Assembly: GCA_031082285.1 (NCBI GenBank)
Contig: JAVHLK010000044.1
Span: 178-39,018, forward strand
Length of the DNA stretch: 38,841 bases
DNA from: Desulfomonilaceae bacterium
Lineage (GTDB): Bacteria; Desulfobacterota; Desulfomonilia; Desulfomonilales; Desulfomonilaceae
Direction: 5' to 3'
In this document: positions 32,637 to 38,841 of the stretch, piece by piece
Position numbering within the stretch: the first letter of the stretch is position 1
Layout: each line of letters opens with the position of its first letter
Position numbers and translations under genes: made by a program
The notes under the pieces: generated by a model
The model's input: only the letters and a program-made list of their open reading frames with translations
The model's database searches: none
Told to the model about the DNA's origin: nothing

Positions 32637-33446
32637 ATGATCAAGTCGGAAAGAATCGGCGAAATTCGGAAATTTCTTCTGGCACGCACGCTTGCCGGTC
32701 GCGCCGTGTACTTCACGACCGCTTACTTCGTTGACGGTCTCATGGTGGACACCGGGTGCGTCTTCACGATCCGAGAATTGGTCGACGCTCTTGACGGTCT
32801 GGAGGTCGCCACCATCGTCAACACCCACAGCCATGAGGATCACACGGCGGCCAATTCAGCGCTTCAAGCCAAGTACGGAGCGGAGATTTTGGCTCATACG
32901 GACGCACTCCCCATCCTGGCCGATCCCCGGCTGAAACCGCTCAGGCCTTATCAGCACGTCATGTGGGGCCGGCCGCCGTCATCGAAAGGGTCGCCCATAC
33001 CGCCCTACTTGGAGACAACACGCTACCGATTTCAGGTGATCCACACCCCGGGCCACAGTGCGGACCACATTTGCCTGTTCGAGCCGGACCAGGGGTGGCT
33101 CTTCGTCGGAGACGCATATGTCGGGGGATTTGACCGCTCTCTGCGCGCAGACTACAATATATGGCAGATCATCGACTCGCTCAAGAAACTGGCGTGGCTC
33201 AAGCCTGCGGTGCTTTTCCCCGGAAGCGGTACGGTGCGATCAAACGCCTATGAGGAATTGGCCTCGAAAATCGATTACTTGGAGACCATGGGCCATCGAG
33301 TGGACGAGCTTTACCGGAAAGGGTGGAGTCGCCGAAGAATTCGCAGGAAGCTCTTCGGACCCGAGATGTTCATCGCTTACTTCACACTGGGACATTTCAG
33401 TGGGAGGAATCTGGTGAGGTCTTATATTGAGGACCGCGCCGGCTGA
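32637..33446 (+). CDS. Metallo-beta-lactamase-fold hydrolase
   Basis: The 269-residue MBL-fold protein has the metal-binding motif H64-S-H66-E-D68-H69 (NTHSHEDHTA). Further ligands lie in HTPGHSADH and in the bridging Asp of FVGDAYVGG, so a two-metal active site is intact. The C-terminal extension (GWSRRRIRRKLFGPEMFIAY) is a helical part seen in stand-alone family members. GTAGGA lies close before the ATG. The fold hydrolyses thioesters, lactones or related bonds; the substrate is unknown. It is the first of three plus-strand genes, 117 bp before the HdeD-like gene. Confidence 0.88.
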   Translation: MIKSERIGEIRKFLLARTLAGRAVYFTTAYFVDGLMVDTGCVFTIRELVDALDGLEVATIVNTHSHEDHTAANSALQAKYGAEILAHTDALPILADPRLKPLRPYQHVMWGRPPSSKGSPIPPYLETTRYRFQVIHTPGHSADHICLFEPDQGWLFVGDAYVGGFDRSLRADYNIWQIIDSLKKLAWLKPAVLFPGSGTVRSNAYEELASKIDYLETMGHRVDELYRKGWSRRRIRRKLFGPEMFIAYFTLGHFSGRNLVRSYIEDRAG

Positions 33447-33563
33447 GCCGAAACCGCGGGCGAGGCTTTGACGGCGAGCAGCGGAAGACCTTCCGCTGCA
33501 TGGTCGGCGACAGCATAGGCATACGGCGAATGAATAAACGACGTTGCTCAAGGGAGGTACGGT

Positions 33564-34169
33564 ATGGCGCCAAACAACACGACCGACGTGGCGAAGTCGG
33601 AGGACGCGGTATTCGGTGACGTGCAACGGAATTGGGGATGGTTTCTGACCCTGGGAATTCTGTCCTTGGTCCTTGGAACCGTTGGGATCGGAATGTCCTG
33701 GGGATTGACCATTGCCGGCATCCTGATTTTCGGAATCCTCATCCTTGTGGCCGGCCTGATACAATTGGTGAACGCATTCAGGTGCAAAGGCCGAAAAGAA
33801 ATTCTCCTGCACCTGATCATGGCGGTCCTGTACCTACTTACGGGAGTGATGGTAATCGCCGCTCCCATGCTCGCCGCCATGGTCTTCACGCTCATGCTCG
33901 CCTGCCTGCTGATTCTCGTGGGTATCATTCGCGCACTCATGGCCTTTGAGTTGCGAGGCTTCTCGAACCGGATCGTTCCCCTCATCGGAGGAGTCGTCTC
34001 GATCGTCTTGGGGCTGATCATACTGGCCGAATGGCCGATTTCAGGGCTCTGGGTCATTGGTCTGTTCATTTCAATAGAACTCGTGGTGAACGGCTGGTCG
34101 TACATTTTTGTCGCCCTGGCCGCCAGGCAAGCCGGAAAGGCTCCCGCCGGCCCTGGCCGAGGCGCCTAG
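33564..34169 (+). CDS. HdeD-family (DUF308) membrane protein
   Basis: The 201-residue protein has a hydrophilic N-terminus and then six hydrophobic segments in paired repeats (FLTLGILSLVLGTVGIGMSW, LTIAGILIFGILILVAGLIQ, LLHLIMAVLYLLTGVMVI and so on). WFLTLGILSLVLG and LLTGVMVIAAP are typical of the DUF308/HdeD family, known from acid-stress membrane proteins in enterics. AGGGAGG precedes the ATG at 33564. A short alanine/glycine-rich tail follows. It lies between the MBL and radical SAM genes, with no obvious functional tie. Stress relevance is only by family. Confidence 0.88.
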   Translation: MAPNNTTDVAKSEDAVFGDVQRNWGWFLTLGILSLVLGTVGIGMSWGLTIAGILIFGILILVAGLIQLVNAFRCKGRKEILLHLIMAVLYLLTGVMVIAAPMLAAMVFTLMLACLLILVGIIRALMAFELRGFSNRIVPLIGGVVSIVLGLIILAEWPISGLWVIGLFISIELVVNGWSYIFVALAARQAGKAPAGPGRGA

Positions 34170-34170
34170 A

Positions 34171-34195
34171 GACCGCCTACCGGTCAGGGGGTTTT
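34171..34195 (+). terminator. Weak terminator-like hairpin
   Basis: GACCG/CGGTC around a five-base loop, followed by AGGGGGTTTT, begins just after the HdeD-like stop. The stem is short, so this is tentative. Confidence 0.3.
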
Positions 34196-34282
34196 GACGA
34201 CAATGCAGGGAAGGCCCTATATTCCGTGTTGTGTTGCGGTGTCCCGAAGGGGCGCGTAACCGAAGCGTGAGGAACCCGCAGA

Positions 34283-35740
34283 ATGAGCCGACCGTACCTC
34301 AAGCTCAAGATGGAAAACGAGCAAAGGCTCCTGGCAGAGATAAGAGCCAAGGAACCACGTTTGACCGCATTTCCTCCTAGGTGCACCTTCGAGATCTCCT
34401 GGCGATGCAACTACCGGTGCAAGAAGTGCACATATTCCAAGCTGACTCGCCCAGAGGGCTTCTCGGCAACCAATTACCCGGAATGGAACTGGGACGATAT
34501 CGAAAGGATCGCGGAAGAATACTTTCCGACCTGCCGTCTCACCCAGAGCACCTTGCTGGGTGAACCGTTCCTTTCTCCCCAGCTGGGGAACTTGATGAAT
34601 CTGTATCGGCGCTTCGGAGTCTATTACCGCCCCACGACCAATGGTTCGCTCCTTACGGAAGATAAGTTGGATACCGTCAACGGAGTTGTTGACTGGCTTA
34701 AATGCAGCTTTGACGGTCACACTGCCGATCTGTACGAGAGACTTCATCTCAACGGCAACTTTGCCGCGGTGGTACGCAACCTCAAGACATTCTCGCAGTA
34801 CCGCCGTTACATGACCCCCTTCCCGTGGTTCAGGATAGGAATGGTCCTGATGAGAAGCAATATGAACCACCTGAAGGAGTATGCCGATTTCGTATTTCAG
34901 GAGATCGGGGTCGACGAAATGGAGATCATGGCCCTGAATTATGCGAACGACCAGATGACCGACGAGTTCTATTGGGATCTGGAGGACGATGTGAACGCGC
35001 GGCTTGACGAGCTGGTGGAGCACTGCATCGACAAGAAATACCGACTCAGACTCCCCTTTGCAAGGATGCCCCGTATGGACGGTACATGGAACGGCCCCAC
35101 CGGCCGCCGGCGCGCGGACGAGATTGCCCGGTCTCAACCGGCCGCGGACAATTCCGGGTACGAGGCGTACTCGGAAGAGGTTCGGGTAGGAGATATTTTT
35201 GGAAACAGGCAGACCCTCGAGAAGGGATACGTATGGAGCAACGAGATGAGGATCTCGAGAATCGAGGGCGTGGATGGGAGTTGGGTGGGAATCTGTCCCG
35301 CTCTCAATCGCCCGTTCTTCAAACCCCCAACGGTCGAATCCGACGGCAAGGACTGGATCAAGGTCGAGAGTTGCGGCAGCTGTTCGACCTATGTCTTCGG
35401 AAATCTCAAGGAACGGTCGTTCTCGGACATTTACGCGTCTCCCATGTACCGGCAGGTCCGTACGTTTCTCTACAACCGGTACGACATTCCCAGAGACGAT
35501 TGGATGATCCCGTGTAAGCACTGCCTGTGCGTGGACCCCGTGTATCGTTATGAAAGCAATGGGGTCCCAAACGTGGGTTTGCGTTTCTTTCCCGGAGCCG
35601 ACTTGTATCGCCCCCCGCGGAACACCTTCAACCAGAGCGGTTTGCTGAGAAGAACGTGGGATTACTGGCGTCAACACGGATTTGCTTCAACGGTACGGAC
35701 GGCCGTCCGATTCATCGGCGACCGTTATGGACGCTCTTAG
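34283..35740 (+). CDS. Radical SAM protein with C-terminal auxiliary cysteine clusters
   Basis: The 485-residue protein has the radical SAM motif C42-x3-C46-x2-C49 in RCNYRCKKCTYSK, followed by LLGEPFLSP, TNGSLLTED and LKCSFDGH, as in SPASM-type enzymes. The C-terminal part carries Cys338, Cys364 and Cys367 (ESCGSC) and Cys411, Cys414 and Cys416 (PCKHCLC), which could hold one or two auxiliary Fe-S clusters. The spacing is not that of classic PqqE. GAGG lies upstream of the ATG at 34283. SPASM enzymes modify peptides, proteins or small molecules; no precursor gene is visible. It lies about 2 kb from the ScmC-like gene, on the other strand, which may or may not be meaningful. Confidence 0.85.
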   Translation: MSRPYLKLKMENEQRLLAEIRAKEPRLTAFPPRCTFEISWRCNYRCKKCTYSKLTRPEGFSATNYPEWNWDDIERIAEEYFPTCRLTQSTLLGEPFLSPQLGNLMNLYRRFGVYYRPTTNGSLLTEDKLDTVNGVVDWLKCSFDGHTADLYERLHLNGNFAAVVRNLKTFSQYRRYMTPFPWFRIGMVLMRSNMNHLKEYADFVFQEIGVDEMEIMALNYANDQMTDEFYWDLEDDVNARLDELVEHCIDKKYRLRLPFARMPRMDGTWNGPTGRRRADEIARSQPAADNSGYEAYSEEVRVGDIFGNRQTLEKGYVWSNEMRISRIEGVDGSWVGICPALNRPFFKPPTVESDGKDWIKVESCGSCSTYVFGNLKERSFSDIYASPMYRQVRTFLYNRYDIPRDDWMIPCKHCLCVDPVYRYESNGVPNVGLRFFPGADLYRPPRNTFNQSGLLRRTWDYWRQHGFASTVRTAVRFIGDRYGRS

Positions 35741-35782
35741 TGCTTCTTGGCGGAAAAGTAGAGCCGTATTTGCCGAAAGAGA

Positions 35783-35836
35783 GCCGGTGTTGGTAGCGCC
35801 GGCCTCCGTGCCGGTATTGGTAGCGCCGGCCTTCCC
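35783..35836 (+). repeat. Two-copy 27-bp tandem repeat
   Basis: Copies start at 35783 and 35810. Both contain TTGGTAGCGCCGGCC, and each also contains an internal GCCGG palindrome pair. It lies about 40 bp after the radical SAM stop and resembles REP-like intergenic sequences. Confidence 0.5.
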
Positions 35837-36051
35837 GTGTTCGCGGGACATTCTTCTTGGTGGAGCGGGAGTCTCTGCCCGCCATTAGTTTGGCATGCAG
35901 AGACGCCCGCCCCTGGAATCGGGACGCTGCAAACTTCGTTCAGATACAGAGCACATTGGATTCGGCCGGCACGTATGTGTTATTACAAGGATATGGTCTA
36001 GCACTCGATACAGTCCACAACAGAGCGGTGGATACTGAGCCCGAAAAAGTC

Positions 36052-36080
36052 TTGACTCCGCGGGGTCGATTGCTTATTCT
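36052..36080 (+). promoter_or_regulatory. Predicted sigma-70 promoter of the sugar kinase gene
   Basis: TTGACT (36052-36057), a 17-bp spacer and TATTCT (36075-36080). If used, the transcript would have a leader of about 290 bases before the kinase start. Confidence 0.5.
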
Positions 36081-36146
36081 CCTGCCTTGCCGCAACCGGA
36101 AATTTTTTTTGTTTCTTTCTTTCGTATTTTGGAGGGTTGAGGGTTA

Positions 36147-36193
36147 CCCCGTCCTGGAAGGAATTATCCGGCGAGCGGTCTTTCAGGACGGGG
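36147..36193 (+). promoter_or_regulatory. Large hairpin in the leader of the sugar kinase gene
   Basis: CCCCGTCCTG (36147-36156) pairs perfectly with CAGGACGGGG (36184-36193). A smaller CCCCGT/ACGGGG hairpin follows near 36224-36236. This may be an RNA control element or a mobile palindrome; no known riboswitch consensus was recognised. Confidence 0.4.
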
Positions 36194-36374
36194 CATACAT
36201 ACCCGGATTCCCGCGCCGTCCCCGTAACGGGGCAGTCTGCACCTAAGACAGGCTCGGAGAATCTTTCCCGATGACGACCGGCAGCAACCACCGGCAATTC
36301 CCGGAGCTTCCCTATCTCCCGCCGTCCGTGGCCGCGTTCCTTTCACATAAGAAATCCGGTCGTAAAGGTGAACC

Positions 36375-37364
36375 ATGATAATCACGCGAACGCCGCTCAG
36401 GGTAAGCTTTTGCGGCGGAGGAACCGACCTCCCGTCGTACTACCGAGAGCAACAAGGAGCCGTAGTAAGCACGACGCTCAACAAGTACATATACATCACC
36501 GTCAATAAGCTCAGCCGGTACTTTGAACACCGTATCCTGCTGAAATACTCGCAGACCGAACTGACGGATTCCGTTGACGCGATTCAGCACCCGATCATTC
36601 GCGAGGCAATGAGGATCGCGGATGTTGTCGACGGTGTGGAAATCACCTCCATGGCGGACATTCCGGCCGGCACGGGGCTCGGGTCCTCGAGCGCGTACGC
36701 GGTGGGGCTTCTGCATGCCCTCCACACGTTCAAAGGCGAATACGTCTCTGCAGGGCAACTGGCCCGGGAAGCATGCGAGATAGAGATAGGCCGCCTCAGA
36801 GATCCCATCGGTAAGCAGGACCAATACATCGCCGCGTACGGGGGAATCTGCCACATCCGATTCAATCCGGACGAGTCGGTCTTCGTGGATCCGGTCATTT
36901 GCTCGTACGCGACAAAGAAAGCTCTACAGGGCAACCTGCTCATGTTTTACACCGGGATCACTCGTCGGGCCGGCGACATCCTCAAGGTCCAGAACGAAAC
37001 GACCCGCCTGAACATGGAGGCACTTACCCGAATGAGAGACCTCTGCAGAGAACTCATGGACGTGCTCAAGGATGCGAGGTCTCTGAACCGATTCGGCGAA
37101 GTCCTTCACCGGGCCTGGCTGTATAAACGTGATCTTGTTCAAAACATCAGTAATGATTCAATAAACGAGTACTACGAGAAAGCGAGAAGTGCCGGAGCCA
37201 TTGGGGGGAAATTGCTGGGTGCGGGCGGCGGAGGATTTCTCCTGTTCTACGTGGAACCTCAGAATCAGGACAATGTGCGCACGGCCCTTCGTGATCTCCA
37301 GGAGCTGCCTTTCCTTTTCGAGCCCCAAGGAAGCAAGGTTCTCTACATCTCTGACGACTTCTAG
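36375..37364 (+). CDS. hddA: GHMP kinase, D-glycero-D-manno-heptose-7-phosphate kinase-like
   Basis: The 329-residue GHMP-family sugar kinase has the N-terminal motif RTPLRVSFCGGGTDLPSYY, typical of HddA-like kinases. The phosphate-binding motif is IPAGTGLGSSSAYAVGLL (about 97-114), and the C-terminal motif is GGKLLGAGGGGFLLFY. HddA phosphorylates heptose-7-phosphate at C1 on the way to GDP-heptose for S-layer or polysaccharide glycans. The gene stands alone, without the isomerase, phosphatase or guanylyltransferase partners, so the exact sugar is uncertain. The ATG at 36375 has AAGGTG close upstream. A long structured leader precedes it. Confidence 0.82.
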   Translation: MIITRTPLRVSFCGGGTDLPSYYREQQGAVVSTTLNKYIYITVNKLSRYFEHRILLKYSQTELTDSVDAIQHPIIREAMRIADVVDGVEITSMADIPAGTGLGSSSAYAVGLLHALHTFKGEYVSAGQLAREACEIEIGRLRDPIGKQDQYIAAYGGICHIRFNPDESVFVDPVICSYATKKALQGNLLMFYTGITRRAGDILKVQNETTRLNMEALTRMRDLCRELMDVLKDARSLNRFGEVLHRAWLYKRDLVQNISNDSINEYYEKARSAGAIGGKLLGAGGGGFLLFYVEPQNQDNVRTALRDLQELPFLFEPQGSKVLYISDDF

Positions 37365-37616
37365 CCTGAGATCCCCTCAGGGGCCGTCGGTCCGTTGCGA
37401 TCCATCGTACGTGCCGCAAGTCCGCTCCAAAAGGCAGTTTTCTGCCCGGTCCGGCTTGGAGTCGAGACGGCTCGTCCGACCGGTTCAGCCTCGAGACCTG
37501 TGGAGCGTACGCGCCTCGTCCCCTCGGCGGAGCCCCGGGGGGCCGCCAACGGACAAGGTCTTTCATGCATCGCCTTGAAATTGTGAAGCTTTACTTCGGC
37601 GTGTGGCACTGCGGCC

Positions 37617-37937
37617 TTATGCCATGTCTACCCACTCGGGTATCTTCTCACCGACCAGATAGACCTCCACATGTTCAGGTGCTGCAAGGTATTCATCCTC
37701 CAACTTCTTGACGAAGTTCTTTCGCTTTTCATTACCGTGCCAGTCCTCCCAGCGTTTCTGGCTCACCCACGTGCTGATCACTACCAGCTTGTTGGGGTTG
37801 TCGGCGCTAATGATGGTCTCGCCCGACAGATAGCCTTTGCGGAGCGTTGCCATGGATCTGAGCTTCATAAGCAGCTTATAAGCCTCGTTCAACTTGTCCT
37901 TCCTGAACTCCCTGGTAATCAACACTTTGATCGCCAT
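37617..37937 (-). CDS. Antibiotic biosynthesis monooxygenase-fold (ABM) small protein
   Basis: The 106-residue dimeric ferredoxin-like alpha/beta-barrel protein reads MAIKVLITREFRKDKLNEAY, then MATLRKGYLSGETIISADNP, then VVISTWVSQKRWEDWHGNEK. The W-x3-RWEDW pattern is typical of the ABM family, which includes quinol monooxygenases and heme-degrading proteins. No residue set here allows a choice between these. An AAGGGGGC ribosome site precedes the ATG, and a good promoter lies upstream. It stands alone, convergent with the GHMP kinase. Confidence 0.85.
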   Translation of the reverse strand: MAIKVLITREFRKDKLNEAYKLLMKLRSMATLRKGYLSGETIISADNPNKLVVISTWVSQKRWEDWHGNEKRKNFVKKLEDEYLAAPEHVEVYLVGEKIPEWVDMA

Positions 37938-37996
37938 TGCCGCCCCCTTTCGTGGTTACGTCCCTGCGTCCGGGCACTGTTGACCGTTCAGTAATA

Positions 37997-38025
37997 AGTA
38001 TAACACTTCAAACCTCGGCAGCCAA
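37997..38025 (-). promoter_or_regulatory. Predicted promoter of the ABM gene
   Basis: On the minus strand TTGGCT (38025-38020), a 17-bp spacer and TATACT (38002-37997), with a TGT just before it that makes an extended -10. It lies about 60 bp upstream of the start. Confidence 0.55.
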
Positions 38026-38330
38026 AATCAGGTTCCGCGTAACTGATTTCGGCATTTGCCACGAAAACGGGAAACAAGGCACGGATATTCCGCGGCCGAT
38101 TCACCATAATCCGCGCGAGTACAGGGATCCGCCGCAGCCTTCCCACAAAGAGAAAGAGAGATATGGATCGGCAGGAGTACACTACTGTAAATGGTTTTTT
38201 CCCGTCCGATCCCGCCGCCGGTCGTGATGAAAAAAACTTCGTCGCTCGCACGGCCGGCGATTCAACCGCTGATTGCTCCATGCCGACTTTTATGCTTGAG
38301 GGAGGGCGATTCCGTGTGGTAACAGTATAG

Positions 38331-38373
38331 TTGGGTTGCAGTGACGGTCGGAAAGAACTGCCGACAAACCCAA
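38331..38373. promoter_or_regulatory. Two-part hairpin upstream of the last gene
   Basis: TTGGGTT (38331-38337) pairs with AACCCAA (38367-38373), and inside it GTCGG (38347-38351) pairs with CCGAC (38361-38365). Function unknown. Confidence 0.35.
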
Positions 38374-38654
38374 TCCGATATTTGGGCGTCGAACGGTGAA
38401 ATGACCGGTAACGACCATGGGCATGGGGGATGAGGTGCACGGGCATGTTCGTGGCACCCACATTTCGGATCAAACTTCCGGTGATTGCTCTCACCTTTTG
38501 CCGCATAGCCGTGAAGAACCACCAAACCGATCCACTGGGACGGGAGTGTTGCCGCCCATTCGATCTGCGAGATGCAAGCCGAGAAGCGGATCTCTTGAGA
38601 CCAATGAGAGGCCGTGCAACGCGGATTGATTGAGCAAGAAACCGTGTGGAATCC

Positions 38655-38841
38655 ATGACGAAAAAGGACAACGTACCGTCTCACGGGAGATCTGAACAAG
38701 CCATCGATCCAAGCATTTTACGATCGACTCAGGAACCGACCCAAACCATCGATCTTGACAGTCTGTTCACCAAAGACATCACGGCTTCGGGCAGCTTCGA
38801 TCTCGGCCGCGTAAGGGACATCTCATTTGGTAAGCTGCTGG
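38655..38841 (+). CDS. N-terminal fragment of a probable signalling protein, cut by window end
   Basis: The frame opens at ATG 38655 and runs off the edge after 62 codons. It begins MTKKDNVPSHGRSEQAIDPS and continues with LDSLFTKDITASGSFDLGRV and RDISFGKLL. The SGSFDLxxVRxxSFGKLL pattern is familiar from the start of PAS-containing sensors in Deltaproteobacteria (recalled). An in-frame GTG two codons earlier is an alternative start. No strong ribosome site is seen. The domain content cannot be confirmed from this piece. Confidence 0.55.
   Translation, partial: MTKKDNVPSHGRSEQAIDPSILRSTQEPTQTIDLDSLFTKDITASGSFDLGRVRDISFGKLL

Larger units (their letters stand above)
35741..36374. other. Long intergenic region with repeats, promoter and structured leader
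   Basis: No convincing gene is present. It contains the tandem repeat at 35783, the promoter at 36052, a T-rich tract near 36104-36133 and the hairpins at 36147-36193. A plus-strand frame at 35857-36246 crosses all of these and is rejected. Confidence 0.5.
37938..38654. other. Long divergent intergenic region
   Basis: I see no convincing gene. A minus-strand frame (37988-38671) is rich in Arg and Ser, overlaps the ABM promoter and the start of the next gene, and is rejected. The stretch holds the ABM promoter and a two-part hairpin at 38331-38373. Confidence 0.5.

Noticed and set aside
35857-36246. 129-codon plus-strand frame
   Set aside because: It runs through a promoter, a poly-T tract and hairpins, and no domain is seen.
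37988-38671. 227-codon minus-strand frame
   Set aside because: Arg/Ser-rich composition; overlaps a strong promoter at one end and the start of another gene at the other.

Overview
The window is GC-rich bacterial chromosome with no rRNA, tRNA or CRISPR array. Several things point to a Gram-negative anaerobe of the Deltaproteobacteria/Desulfobacterota, perhaps the Syntrophobacter/Desulfomonile neighbourhood: two sigma-54 activators, a FadH-type reductase beside crotonases, a SynChlorMet ScmC-like protein, OmpA-type peptidoglycan-binding domains, lipoboxes and a heptose-type GHMP kinase. This assignment is inference from gene content. No marker gene is present.

Layout. 1-932 (minus) is the N-terminal part of a membrane sulfatase-fold protein, cut by the window edge. 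1009-1316 is a small element with terminal inverted repeats; the same repeat recurs near 9578 and 10447. 1346-6632 (minus) is a tight three-gene operon: a radical SAM protein with an internal FKBP/trigger-factor-type prolyl isomerase domain, a dienoyl-CoA-isomerase-like crotonase, and a FadH-like 2,4-dienoyl-CoA reductase. It is divergent from a small SEC-C membrane protein, and a 15-bp perfect palindrome lies between the two facing promoters. 7158-10240 holds a secreted proline-rich protein, an IS1380-type insertion sequence and a ParE-type toxin-antitoxin pair. 10714-20015 holds a receiver-domain protein, two sigma-54 activators (GAF type and double-PAS type) and, between them, a 1488-residue PPDK-like protein that lacks the PEP/pyruvate domain.

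20518-22247 carries an unrecognised protein and a second crotonase. 22371-27905 (minus) is an envelope gene cluster behind a strong promoter: a lipoprotein lytic transglycosylase with LysM, a periplasmic solute-binding/OmpA fusion, a von Willebrand A lipoprotein, and a second, membrane-anchored solute-binding/OmpA fusion. No ABC permease or ATPase gene is present. Together the genes suggest a wall-anchored ligand-sensing or envelope-remodelling system, and this is my best candidate for an under-described system.

28157-32198 (minus) has a degenerate histidine-kinase-like protein, a block of palindromic repeats, a PrmA-like methyltransferase, an orphan terminase-small-subunit-like protein with duplicated HTH motifs, and an orphan ScmC-like P-loop protein. 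32637-37364 (plus) has an MBL-fold hydrolase, an HdeD-type membrane protein, a radical SAM protein with extra C-terminal cysteine clusters, and a GHMP (HddA-like) sugar kinase behind a long structured leader. A monooxygenase-fold small protein (minus) and the start of a signalling protein running off the right edge close the window.
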